Positions 1-11,264 of a DNA stretch of 64,000 nt are shown in pieces. Source of the DNA: Erpobdella octoculata (lineage: Eukaryota > Annelida > Clitellata > Hirudinida > Erpobdellidae). Position numbers and translations under genes: made by a program. The notes under the pieces were generated by a model, which was given only the letters and a program-made list of their open reading frames with translations, ran no database searches and was not told the origin of the DNA. Numbering within the stretch: position 1 is the stretch's first letter; each line of letters starts with the position of its first letter. The stretch spans positions 4,959,353 to 5,023,352 of the forward strand of contig OZ022244.1 in the NCBI GenBank assembly GCA_963978895.1. Reading direction: 5' to 3'.

Positions 1-619
1 GTATTGGTGACGTTTGCTGGTTTGTGTCTTTGGTAACTAGAGATGCCTTGACAATGGCTGCTGATTATTAGTTTTTGCGGTTTTTTTTTTCAAATTTAAA
101 CGACAACGTTCCTACTATGGTTTCCACTTGCTTATATAGTCTCTTGAACTGCAGATAAAATATGATTAAATGTCCACCTAAAGCAGAATGGCATCATATT
201 GTGGCAGAATTTGAGGTTATTGCCATCCCATAACTACTGGGCTATTCTTGTTTAATTTTTTGAAATCAATCCAGTGGCGGATCTAAACTTCTTTGAGCAG
301 AAGACGGGGAGAGCAAACATTTGACCAATAACAAGCCACGTTGGAGACCATTGCGGGATGTCAGGTCTTTCAACATTTGCGTCCGCGTTTTGTTGAATTC
401 AAAATAATCACCAGGATTTGTTGGTTTTTCTAAAAACAGAGATAACATCCGGATGCTTGGTATAATCATTCCAACAGAAGAAGTTCCTAAATTTCTTCTT
501 TTCATTTCTTGATCAAAGGGTTGAAGAATGCTGATTATTTTTTCTTACAAATTGCACTTTTTGGAATTAACGTCGCATTGTCGTTTTCAAGCGAATAAAA
601 CCCTATAGCCTTCTGTTGT

Positions 620-1000
620 TCATGTAGACGTTACAACATGTAGAATGTACTGTTCCATCGTGTCTGGACATCCTCGATATGGTCCGGCATCAATGTCAGA
701 ATTTTGTAAACTTACTTGGATTTCCTGCAATGTCTCTGTAGCTTTTCGTAGAATGCCGGAAGTATCCTACGATGGATCGTGGTACGGCTGTCATGTCTTC
801 TACAGCTTTCTGAGTAGACGGCTTTAGTCCGTCATTCACGACAAGTTGTATAGTGTGAATGTAGCATCCAAGATCTTCCTACAGGAGCGTGAACTGCTTT
901 TAGGAAATTTTTAAATACTCGGTTCGGCAGTGCTTTAATGGCCGATCGCCGAGTAATGCCGATTTTATGATACTCGGCCAAACCGAATTTCGGTTCAGCC

Positions 1001-1003
<3 letters not shown>
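620..1003 (-). pseudogene. hAT (ZBED-type) transposase relic with its terminal region
   Basis: On the minus strand, around 870-690, the frame reads HTIQLVVNDGLKPSTQKAV and then PRSIVGYFRHSTKSY, a match in style to the cysteine/histidine-HT-QL region of ZBED-type hAT transposases. Higher up (about 905-1003) the minus strand begins AGGGCTGAACCGAAATTCGG and carries repeated CGAGTA/CGGC motifs like a hAT terminus. The two parts are separated by a deletion, and the other end is not seen. Confidence 0.55.
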
Positions 1004-1035
<32 letters not shown>

Positions 1036-1061
1036 TATATATTTATATCTTCATTTATCTA

Positions 1062-1475
1062 TCTATATATATAAAAATGAATGTTTGTATGTATGTATGT
1101 ATATATGTATGTTCTTTATGCATTGCTACACCATTCATCCGATTGTAATTAAATTTTCACACAACCTTGAGAGTCAAGGAGAATCAAATATAGAAAAAAA
1201 ATTTGAAATCCGTCACAAAATGAGCGGAGCGGGTGAGCGAGCGGGAACTATATATATATATATATATATATAAAATAGTGGGGTCACCCGGCGTTGCTCG
1301 GGGTTTTCAGAATCGGGAAAGTGACCGGGAGCCGGAAAGCGACCGGGAGTGGGAGAGCAAGCGGGAACGGGAAAGCGACCGGGAGCGGGAGAGAAAACGG
1401 GGAATTAAACGGGAGCTAGAGAAAAACGATAAAAAACTCTAAAAGCCCCCGAGCAACGCCGGGTAACCCCGCTAG
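1062..1475 (+). mobile_element. Helitron-like short element, family B copy 1
   Basis: Starts TCTATATATATAAAAATG at 1062 after A and ends with CAACGCCGGGTAACCCCGCTAG at 1475 before T. Between them are a GTATG run, a conserved stretch around 1125-1220 (CTACACCATTCATCCGATTG; GTCACAAAATGAGCGG) and an imperfect array of GGGAACGGGAAAGCGACC-like units. A reversed copy of the 3' terminus is present inside at about 1277-1305, so this copy is composite. No coding capacity. Confidence 0.65.
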
Positions 1476-2368
1476 TATTTGATAAAAACAAAAAAGACCA
1501 TCATTTTTGACGGTGATACTTCTAGTATATATATAATCCTTATCAAGTGTCACCGCGTAGTTGACGTTTTCTCCGAAATGGCGTTGACCATATAGTAATA
1601 AAAGGATAAACGAAAAACTGTTTTCGTACCAATTTATTAGAAAAGCTAAAAAAAAGTTGTGCAAAACCTGTTTCGTCGAAGTACGTGCTGACATTAAAAA
1701 AAGGAATGTATAAAAATAACTTGTTATCAAGATACGTTATAGACACACACACACACACACACACACCGATATATATGACTGACAGCCATTTGCGTGCTTC
1801 ATGACAGTTAAAACAAGGTGAGAGCATTCATCTTCCAAATTAATGAATCAATGAAAATACCTATCTTTTTACATCTATTTCAAAACTTTGCACTTGCAAT
1901 GGTAGAAGGGAGCTGGAGAGTATATGATTGATTTGCTGATTAAGAATAATTTGCTGATATGAATTTAAGGTATAGACAGATTTTGCTTTGAATCAATTCA
2001 GATTTCAATGCAAACTTGAACGAGCATTTCTATATTAATACTATACCTACTAAACATTATAATCGTTTTGTAACGTACAGCAAGTAACAGTAATAATTTG
2101 CATGAGTCAAAACAGTAGACTCAGATGAGCCAATAAATGCTCATTTGAGCTTACTATTCTTGACTCGTTTCGAGCCAATATAAAGTGAGCCAATATTTAT
2201 TGGTTCAATTGAGTACAAAGTGTGACAATCTACTCAAATGAACCATTTTTTCATATTGTGGCCAATAATAAAATTTTGACTCAAAATGGATTGTTTTGGG
2301 ACAAATTGGCTAGTTATTTTTTTTAGTGTAGTTAGGTTTTATTAGATTTTTGTTTTTTTTAATCTCTG

Positions 2369-2476
<108 letters not shown>

Positions 2477-2519
2477 CATCTATGAAATCAAAAAAGATCG
2501 TTTCAAAATAAAAGAAGAG

Positions 2520-2640
2520 GGTCAGTTAAAAGTATCAATTTTTGATCCACGACAGGAAGTATTTATACGCTTCCTACATGCAGATATTTCAGTCTTAATT
2601 AATCTGGTGTAAGTGACTATAAACAATTTTAAAAAAAAAA
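2520..2640 (+). mobile_element. SINE-like repeat, copy 4 (3' half)
   Basis: Carries TTGATCCACGACAGGAAGTA, CAGTCTTAATTAATCTGGTG and an A tail at 2628-2641. The head is absent. Confidence 0.45.
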
Positions 2641-2880
2641 ATGATGCTCGAGGTTAAACCGGTAAAGTATTAAAATTTCAAGCTTGGGGTTCCGTGTTCA
2701 ACCCCCGGGTAGGTAAAATCCCACATCACGTAACTTCCTTAGGCAAGGAGCTCATTTTCATGGCTCAGGTCAACTCAGCCTTTTATTCTCATGTGGTAGT
2801 CAAATGAGTAAAAGCAGTTCCATTAAGGATAAAGCGATTTAGACGTTGATTACGACTGGCTGTATCGAAGTGGTCTTGAA
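2641..2880 (+). mobile_element. Possible tRNA-derived SINE
   Basis: GCTCGAGGTTAAACCGGTAA resembles a pol III A box and GTGTTCAACCCCC a B box about 40 bp later, followed by an unrelated body. No cloverleaf can be completed. Weak call. Confidence 0.3.
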
Positions 2881-3780
2881 ATCAATTTAATTTGGTATAA
2901 CATCACTATAATCTGATCGGATTTTTTCAATCTACGGACAAAAAGTGTTACATATTAAGATGTAGAGTTTTCGGAGTGGAAATGGGATAGATGCAAGGAA
3001 ACATTTTTCTTATACACTCTCTGACTTAAGGGAAAGGTTGAAAATTATTCTTCATTCTCAATAAAATTATTTTTAAAACGTACGATTGAAACGTTTGATA
3101 ATTTAACACTGGTTTATCCAATAGGTTTTATGAGGGTTGATTTTTTTACAGGAGTCCAGACTTGGTCTAAAGGGGGAAAGTAGTTCGTCGCTTCCAAAAC
3201 TCTATGTTTATGTGGAACATTCAAATAATTATTGATTTCCCTGATCAAACAACTTTAAAGAATGAAACCTTGATAAAATTAGACAGAAAATAAAAGATTT
3301 ATTTAATTTGTGCAATAGATTGGTACTGTTAACTACTTTCATAAATTGATTTGTTATTAAAAAAAGCAAAACCAGAAGCATTAGTAAAATAAAGGAAATA
3401 GTTTCTTTGTTCTACTTTTTTGTTATGTGCTACATTAAAATCAGGTAAAAAATATAAAACAAAAGCTTTTTATATGATTAATTACCTTAGTTTTTAAAAA
3501 ACTACAGACCGTGTTCTATTGAGTCGTTTCTTTTCTACTTAAGAGCGGTTTTAAGTTGTTTCTTATAACTTCCAAGAAGTGACATCACAGCATGCAGTCG
3601 CAGTCTTTGATTGGCAAATTTTTTCTTATTTTTTCAATTTTTTTCATTTATGTTTGTTTTTCTAACAATAAAGTTTTTAGTTAGTCATATCATTTTTTGG
3701 AGTTTGAAATAAATAATATGTTAAATCCATCTACTTTTTAATAAAAAATTTGGTCAGTTTTCTCAATTTTATTTTCCAAG

Positions 3781-6101
3781 ATCAATCCGAAGATGCAAAC
3801 ATGGCTTTGGGCAAATATACTTTTAGCAGTTCAGTCCAAGTGATCGATATCGAATTATATTCAACGGCAGCACTGGCAGTTGACGGTTTAATAACGGCCA
3901 ATGACATTATGTGTTTCATGGCGGACGAAGGACCTGGTTCGTCGTGCTGGATGGGAATTGATCTTGGTAAACTGACGCTGATGAAATCCTTGATCATTTA
4001 TAGTGGTCGTGATATCACAAGCAAGTTATTTATTTATTTTTAATTTTTCTGTGGGTTTTATTTGATTTACGAATATCAATATTTTTCCCATGAGCATTAC
4101 TGATTATTTTATTAGTGATGAACTGTTATGATAAAAAAGTCCTAGCAGGAATGAAACAGAAAATATAATATAAGAACCGGATCGATAAGAAATTATTAAA
4201 GCTAGAGAGTTCTAATTAGACATTTTTGCAATAAAACCATATTTTTAATTTAATAGCTAATGTTTATACATCAGTCCAATATTTTTTCTTGCTAACAGCA
4301 ATTAACTATTATAATGCCGAAGAGAATCTCAAACATGTCATCGTCGGAGTTACCAACACAGCGCCTAATAACCAGAAACCTGTTTTTGGGCAGTACAATC
4401 TATGTGGACAATACCCTGGCGTCATACCTTTAAACGTCAAAGTTCAACTCAATTGTTCTGGCACAACTCCACCAGGAATGTTTGTAATAATTCAGCAACC
4501 GGAAAATGGAACCGGTTATTTGACAATTTGTGAAGTGGAAATTTATGGAAACGTACTTGAAGGTTGTTTTTTATCTGAACATTTAGAAATATTAGCGGCT
4601 GCTGGTAGAAAAACGGTTAAGTTGGCGGTTCGAATCTACACCGTGTCACCATAGTTTTGGTCGTGTGGTTGACGTCTGAAAATAGCTGCTATTAGTTGAA
4701 TTGTAAATTGAGCTAACAAGTGAGAAAAAGTTAATTAAATATTGTGAAACTTCACATTGTTTTATTAAAATTTCAAAACTTATGTTTTGAGACATTAAAA
4801 AATTATTTTTAATTGTATATTATCACCTAAAGAGCCAATCAGAAAAAACCTTTTGCTACGAAAACCAGTAAATTCCAGTTCAGTGTATAATGACACGGAC
4901 CTGCATTACAAGTGTTACACGTTTGAACCTTCATACATCACTGACGGGTTTCACGACAACAATGTTTACAACTGCCATTGTGGTCACACGGATGACGATG
5001 CGGATGGGCCTAACTGGTTCCTCGTGGACATGATGAGCAAGTACTTTATCGATATTGTCATCTTGACTGCCAGAGACGATGATGCTTGTGAGTTTTTGGA
5101 AACATTTAAAACAACATTAAAATAGTATAAGAACTAAATTAAGATGTCAAATTATATTTATTGTTAGAATTGTTTTATAAGCTAAGGGGGTAAGGGTAGT
5201 TGTTAGACCCCCGAGTTACCGATTTGCAAAACAACAGACAGACAAACAAAAAACAGTAATTTTTTATATAGATTTCTAATAGTTTTTAAATAATATAACA
5301 CATTCCATTACGCCAGTTATTGAAAGAATGACAAACTTCATTATTGGTCTTTCGGACCTGAACTCGGTGGTTTCAGAGCCAGTCAGAGGCAACTACCCAT
5401 TGTGTGGAATATATCCTGGCGTTTTGAAACCAGGAGCAAAAGTTCCAATGAAATGCAATGCAAACCTAAAAGCTTACAGGTATCTAATAGCCCAGCAGGC
5501 TCTCGGACTAGCAGAAGGTGCTTTTACCATTTGCGAATTGGAAGCTTACGAAGTTGTAAACCGGGGTATGTTAATATTGTTAGCATTTTTTTACATTCGC
5601 TTAGATTATGTTCATAAAAGAAGGTTTCTTAACAAACTAACGTAAAAAAATTATAGCCTTGCAACCTGACTAAAACACCATTTTTTTATAGTTTCTAACT
5701 AAGTTGCGTCACAAAACTGACGCAGTGTTAGAAACCACTTGAATAATATAATGATGAAAAAAGTATAAGTTTGTTTGATTTACTCAATTTAAAGCTATAT
5801 TTGCATATGAATATTGAATTTTTTGCTAATAACAAGTAGTTTATCAGCAGACCAAGTTATATGGAAGATGAAACAACCTGGCAACAATCTTAAGCTCCAG
5901 GGTTACTATGTTGCAGTTTTTACTTCGAGAAGTCTCCAGGATTGCATCATGGAATGTAAGAAATATGGAGGTTGTGACTCCGTAAATTATGAAATAGACC
6001 ATAAACTATGCAAGTTGAACAAACATACAAATGGCTATGCAACTGCTTCTCTGGTCTCTGGTCAAACTGCATGGAACCACTGGGAAGTTTTTTACTTTTG
6101 A
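3781..6101 (+). CDS. Secreted lectin-like protein: two F5/8C (fucolectin-type) domains plus PAN/apple-like domain (5' end missing)
   Basis: Five exons, 3781-4020, 4299-4562, 4833-5087, 5317-5565 and 5848-6101 (stop TGA 6099-6101). Exons 1-2 encode one F5/8C-like or fucolectin-tachylectin-pentraxin (FTP) domain, from NMALGKYTFSSS through WMGIDLGK to the closing LTICEVEIYG. Exons 3-4 encode a second, more diverged copy (NWFLVDMMSK, ending FTICELEAYE). The last exon is a PAN/apple-like module with spaced cysteines (DCIMECKKYGGCDSVNYE, then CKL). All introns are phase 1, typical of shuffled extracellular modules. Such domains usually bind sugars or cell surfaces; an innate-immunity or adhesion role is inference only. 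The first intron uses a GC donor. The 3781 exon needs one base from an upstream exon, presumably the signal peptide, which I could not find. Poly(A) signals AATAAA lie near 6368 and 6394. Confidence 0.78.
4594..4655 (+). mobile_element. Possible SINE fragment with B-box-like motif, in lectin intron 2
   Basis: GGCGGTTCGAATCTACACCG matches a pol III B box and sits 30 bp after the donor of the second visible lectin exon. The open frame continues into it, so it must be intronic. No full tRNA fold is seen. Confidence 0.3.
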
Positions 6102-6503
6102 CATCAGCGTACAAGACTGAACATTAGCAGTGTTCTGGTTTCTTCTTTAGTTAGTTATTTGTATGGTTTTTTAGCTCTTAGTTTTGATTGTCAAAATTTC
6201 TATTTTCTTTGGTTAATATTGCACAATGTCAAATTGAATTGAATGGAAACACAACATAAATCATGCACATTAATGTTGTAATAATTATATTTATGTTGTT
6301 ACTTTATTTACTGTAAAACTCTGAAAGTGAATGTTGTGTTAAACATTGCTAAAGGCACAGTTACTATAATAAAACTTTTTGTGCTTAATGTAAAATAAAT
6401 AATATTTTGGTTTATTTTATAGATGTTGTGGATAAATTTTATTAAAGGAAAAACAACTGACGCAGTCAAAATTAATTTACTCAATATATATATTCATTAC
6501 AGT

Positions 6504-7175
6504 CAGTGATGCTTTCCCAAAATTTTACCAGGGGGTTCGCATTTGCAGTGAATATTTTCTAACATTTTTTTAAATATTAATTATCCTATTGAAATATTAT
6601 TTGGTAGAGTAACACACTCTATCTGGTGAATATTAAACTATCAGGAAAAACAATTTATCGTTCATATTAACTTTTATTTTGTTTATTAATTGGAAAAGAC
6701 ACAAAATTATTCACATAAACTAGAATTAGAAAATTTTATATATTTATACATATTATTACAAAATAATTAAATTAATAAAAATATTTCTAAATAGTTACTT
6801 GATTTTCACAATATTCCTTCAAGTTGGAGTTTTTCACCCTGATATCATCTGCCGAGTTATGGTTCCTTAACCAACTTGTTATACATGGAACTGCGTTCTA
6901 AGTGTTCAATGGGCAACCAATTAAAAAAGAAAATATGGGCAGAGGAGGCGGGAAGCAAATACCTCCTAAACTTTCGGGCGTCCATAATTTTCGGGCAATC
7001 AGGGGTATGAGATAAAATTAAGAGCAAAGTTTTGGTAATAGTGACTAGCCCACACACCGACAATAAGATTAATTGAGAGTAATTTTTTATGATTAACAGG
7101 GGGTTCACACCAACCATAGCATTCACGTCAGGGAGTTTGCGCAAACCCCTGCGAACTCCCAGGAAAGCACTAGTG
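6504..7175. mobile_element. Short non-autonomous hAT element with perfect 8-bp target duplication
   Basis: Left end CAGTGATGCTTTCCC and right end, read in reverse complement, CACTAGTGCTTTCCTGG form imperfect inverted termini. The 8-bp ATTACAGT stands directly on both sides (6496-6503 and 7176-7183), the duplication length expected of hAT. Interior copies of GGGGGTTCGCA and its relatives lie just inside both ends. No transposase frame is recognised. Confidence 0.7.
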
Positions 7176-7242
7176 ATTACAGTGCAAATAAACGAATTTT
7201 ACAAACAAACAGCACTCAAAATTCCGACGTGAACTCAACAAA

Positions 7243-7425
7243 AACATTATTATTATTATGGTTTGACGAATTTATAGTGGCGTAAGTCCTAAAGGGCTTC
7301 AAAGCCACTGAAACAGATGCGTCTTGAGTCTTTTCCTGAAACCTTCAACTGTTGCTGCGAGGTGACCTCTGGGTGAAGTGTTCCATACTCTTGGGCCAGC
7401 AGCTGCAAATCTTCACGCCGGCACG
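7243..7425 (-). pseudogene. Diverged 3' end of a LINE related to the 35.6-kb copy
   Basis: Plus-strand text CGTCTTGAGTCTTTTCCTGA and the following CATACTCTTGGGCCAGCAGC parallel the 3' part of the LINE at 35.6-35.75 kb (TCTTAAGCAGCTTCCTGAAA; GGACCAGCAGTAG). A short stem (AGTGGCGTAAGTCC...GCCACT) and an (ATT)n tail at 7243-7257 mark the 3' end. Only about 180 bp remain. Confidence 0.5.
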
Positions 7426-8585
7426 ATGAGTTGAGGTGATGGTGAAGCAAGTCAATTTTTTTTTTAATTTTTCAATAACTGTTTTCAGATATTGAACAAA
7501 TCAACAAAATACCAACTCCACAAATTTAAATCAAAAAGTTTAAAGTTACAATGGCTAACGACGTTGATGCATTTTGGTATAATCTGTAACTGAATCTTAC
7601 AGATCAAAAAAATTAACTAAGTTGGACTTAAAAACCATTAAGAAAAAACACATTCAGTCTTCTATAAGTTAATCTAAGATAAATTTTAACAAGTTTCAAA
7701 TTTAAAAAAATCTGTATTCGATGCTGTGCTAACCGGTAATGCTCGAATGATTTTAAACAGCTGAAAAAGTTTTTATTGAACAAAAAGTGGTGGAATCTCT
7801 GATATAAATCAACATAATCAACAACTTTAATTAGCTTTGTTCAACCACATATTTTTTTAAACCATTTTTCTTGAAATTATAAGGATTCTAATGGTGAAAT
7901 GCTTGTTAAAAAGAAACTTATTTTGTACAAAACTCTGATAAAATCTGGAGCAAACCTATTTAAATATGGTGTAGTAAGACTTAAACTTCTGACAAAACAC
8001 TTATCAATTTACTTTTCCGGTTTTCAACTGTTATATTATAAAATCAAAATAGAACAATATCAGATTCAAACAAAAAATATTGAGCGTGATAATGCTTGAT
8101 TAAGATATGGTTTGGCATCCTTCCCTAATAGATATTACTAAGTTGACCATCACAAACATGGTAGCACTACAACAAAAAATAGTTATTGCATATAGTGCCT
8201 CAAAACATAAACTGATTTCAATGATGATAGATGAGGTTTATAAAATAATTAAACAAAATCAGAAAACTAAAGGGTAAAGCATTTTCATTCAAAGATCATC
8301 GGTTTTTGTTGTTGTGTATTTTAACAACACAATTGCATATCGCTTATGGTCTTTCAAAACATATGCATATTTTTTTAAGCCAAAGAAGATAAACCAAACT
8401 TTTGGAATAAGACCAATCAACTATTGGGGTTTTTAAACATTTAGCTATAACTTTTAATACCGTAAATCATGCTTTTAATACCGTAAATCATGCTTTTTTA
8501 TTGGAGAAGCTAAGGATTATAGACTTTGTAAAAATGATTATCTTGGTTCCAAAGTTTTTTGAAAATTCTGTCTTCCACTACACCA

Positions 8586-9857
8586 CAGGTTTCCAAGCTG
8601 TGGCCCGCGGGCTAAATGTGGCCCGACTAGCCCTTGGATTTGGCACGCCTTGGGCCTTAAACAAATTATTTAAAAAAATTATTAATTAATTTTTAATCTC
8701 CAAGTTTTACATTTAACAACTATACAATTTCACAAAGTGACAAATTAAAATATAAAACATTTACTTTCTGTGTTTTCTAATTTTTACTATGGTTTAAATT
8801 TACTTCAACATGGAATATTTTTTACCAATGCTTTTATTAACTCGTCGTCTCTGTTTGTTTCTCTGTCTGTCTGCTTGTTTCTCTGTCTGTTTCAAATCTT
8901 GCAATCAATTTTTGAGTCACTTCCTGATGATAGATTTTTTTCAAATTTTGCATACATGCTCAAAATAGAAGACAATGCAATATTCAATTATTAGTTTTAC
9001 AATAAGTCAATTAATTTAGTTAATTTTAATTAATTTCAATATTTCGATATAAATAAGATATTTCGACTTTAATATAAAATAAAAGAGTAATATAAGAAAA
9101 AATTGATTGCAAAATTTGTGTTTTAATTACATATAAAAGCATTGGGTTTTAAAAATTCGTTTTTAATTTACTTGTTTATCTTATTTTTATCATCTTTGCA
9201 ATTGTCTTTTTTATCTATGGTTTACTTCTGATGCTTTAAGAAAATTTGCAACTTGAAATTATTGATTTGAAATGTAACTCGGTTCTGAAAAGCAGATTTT
9301 CTGAGCTTTGTGTCTTGCCATCTGCCAATGATATGATATCATTCTAAAGTTTGCTGCCAGCATATGAATTCCAGCATTTGCGTCGTTTGCTCAACGTTAT
9401 ATTATCCGTTTTGGAAGCACGTACAAATGTGAGCAATCATTTTCAGCAATGAAACTCATAAAGAACAGAAATCGAGCTTGCCTCACTGATTCAAATTTGA
9501 ATGGGTTGATGATACTTGCTACAACAAACCTGCAACCAGACATTGATAAACTGGCTTCTAATCTGCAGTTACATAAACACCATTAAAGATGATGAAACTG
9601 TAATAAACAGTTTTTTCAAACATAAAATTGATTAAAATTACTTTTTTAAAATCCACAATCTAATTTCTATAAAGTCTAAATTTTCTTTTTGCATTATGAT
9701 GGCTTTGTTTATTAAATTTAATTCTAGTTGGTTGTACTCTTTTAGTTTGAAAATTGAAGGTCACAAAATACGTTTCCTCTTTTCAACGTGCGTGTGGCCC
9801 GCCACGATGCTTGACAAATGAAATTTGGCTCTCGGTGGAAAATGTGTGGGAACCACT
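8586..9857 (+). mobile_element. hAT-family DNA transposon, internally degraded
   Basis: Ends resemble hAT termini (CAGGTTTCCAAGCTGTGG on the left; reverse complement of the right end AGTGGTTCCCACACATTTTC). The direct repeat CCACTACACCA flanks both sides (8575-8585, 9858-9868), containing an 8-bp target duplication. GTGGCCCG-type motifs follow each end. Inside, only the end of a transposase frame is readable (separate entry). It interrupts an older LINE fragment. Confidence 0.8.
9410..9586 (+). pseudogene. hAT transposase C-terminal fragment
   Basis: Fifty-eight codons read FGSTYKCEQSFSAMKLIKNR then ACLTDSNLNGLM and end in LHKHH before TAA. This is the C-terminal dimerisation region typical of hAT transposases and of host genes derived from them (GTF2IRD2/ZBED-like). 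Upstream sequence in the element has no continuous frame, so the gene is a relic. Confidence 0.75.
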
Positions 9858-9939
9858 CCACTACACCAATTACGTCATGAGTGCCACAAGGTTCAGTACA
9901 AGGTCTTTTTTACAAACTTTTATTTAGGTTAAAATCTCT

Positions 9940-10510
9940 GTTTGTGTGTGGCTTTCTCTGTACGGAGATCTTGCAAGTAAAATTTAACCAGCTTTTGACT
10001 AGCTAGGAAGCTGAAACTTTCAACATAGCTTTATAGTAAATGACAATACATGATTCAATTAAAAAAATTAATTTGAACATCTTTCGTATTCATAAAATCG
10101 AGTGTATTTGAAATTAAAGTTTGTGTTTAAAAAACTTGCTGTTTGACTAGATAGGAAGCTGAAACGTTCAGCATAGCTTTATAGTGGATGACAATACATG
10201 ATTCAATTAAAAAAAATTAATTTGAACATCTTTCGTATTTCTAAATCGAGTGTATTTGAAATCAAAATTTGTGTTAAAAAACTCGTTTTTTTCCTATACT
10301 TGATATTTATTATATACTTTATTCAACTTGCAATCTCTGTTTGTTTGTCTGTTTGTTTGTTTGTTTGTTTGTGTCTTTTTTTGTAAGCAAATCTAGAAAG
10401 CAAAATTTAACCAGTTTTTTGACTAGCTAGGAAGCTTAAACTTTCAACATTATTTTATATTGGATGACAATACATGATTCAATTATTTTTAACATATGTT
10501 AAGAAAATGA
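9940..10510 (+). repeat. Three direct copies of a ~170-bp repeat
   Basis: The motif GACTAGCTAGGAAGCTGAAA (or close variants) occurs near 10000, 10146 and 10421, each followed by TTCAACATAG/TTCAACATT and GACAATACATGATTCAATTA. Copies 1 and 2 share an AATTTGAACATCTTTCGTAT block. Copies 1 and 3 begin with a run of CTGTTTGT type. A weaker relative is at about 8845-8995 inside the hAT. Non-coding, probably transposon-derived. Confidence 0.6.
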
Positions 10511-10641
10511 CCGCAGTGGTCTCCTGGAACCTCCCTTCGATTTTTTTCTTTATCCGCACTGCTGCAGTAGATCCTGAATTTTTGATTATTGTTTCCAGCA
10601 AAACCTCCAGTTGGGACACCGGTGATTATCATTTTATTTTT

Positions 10642-10927
10642 TTAAACTAAAGGTTTAAAAACCTGATAACCGGCTATTTTTGTCAAATTTTCTAATCTTT
10701 TTTTCTCACTTTTTGTGGCTAGGATTCTTAGTTTTCTAACTTTGCCGGTTTTCTCTGGTTGCCGATTGAGAAACCCTGACAGGCTGTCTTCAAATTTAAA
10801 TGGGTCGATCTTCGTGGGGTCGTTTATGAGTATGCACTCAACAATTTCATCGGGTTTGTTTTCCACCGTCGGTTGTTGTTGCATGCTCTGTTGTTGGCTG
10901 GGTCCTGTTTTGCCTGTGGCTACGCTC
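10642..10927 (-). CDS. Unidentified probable 3'-terminal exon
   Basis: A minus-strand open frame preceded by a plausible acceptor (TTATTCAG just above 10927) encodes about 95 residues: a Gln-rich start (SQQQSMQQQP), then NKPDEIVECILINDPTKID and a basic end KSEKKRLENLTKIAGYQVF, stopping at TAA 10642-10644. An AATAAA lies directly after the stop (10638-10633), as expected for a last exon. I do not recognise the family and found no upstream exons. The amino-acid make-up looks more like real coding sequence than like the AT-rich frames around it. It may also be a piece of a transposon protein. Confidence 0.4.
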
Positions 10928-11081
10928 CTGAATAAATTATGGAAAAAAATAGGATGAAAAGGAACGAAATCCAAAAAATTAGTGAAATTTCAGACAAACG
11001 AGCGTGCCATATTACATGTCTTTAAAAAAAAGATTTTCTATGTTCATACCAGTGACTTTCTGTGACTGTTCTTGAGGTCTC

Positions 11082-11263
11082 TTTTTTTTTTTTTTTTTTT
11101 TATAATAGTTTATAGTCCTCTACACTAAGTGTTTTAAGACTGAATTGGCTGTATGTAGGAAGCACATAAGTACTTCCTGTCGTGGATCAAAATTTGTTCC
11201 TTTTAACTGTCCCTCCTCCTTTATCCAGGCTTGGGACTGGCTCGCAATTAGCGAGGCGGAGTT
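11082..11263 (-). mobile_element. SINE-like repeat, copy 2
   Basis: Same family as 28668-28870, with a T run at 11083-11101 on the plus strand and the same GATCCACGACAGGAAGTACT and GCCAGTCCCAAGCCTGG blocks on the element strand. Flanking target duplications could not be fixed by eye. Confidence 0.55.
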
Positions 11264-11264
11264 C

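Larger units (their letters stand above)
8430..9935 (+). pseudogene. LINE reverse-transcriptase relic split by the hAT insertion
   Basis: Before the hAT (8430-8577) one frame reads FNTVNHAFLLEKLRIIDF, matching the AFDTVDH block of LINE reverse transcriptase, with a 21-bp tandem duplication (AFNTVNH twice). Directly after the hAT (9880-9930) another frame reads VPQGSVQGLFY, matching GVPQGSVLGPLLF. The order and spacing fit one RT gene interrupted by the transposon. Stops and frameshifts show it is dead. Confidence 0.6.
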
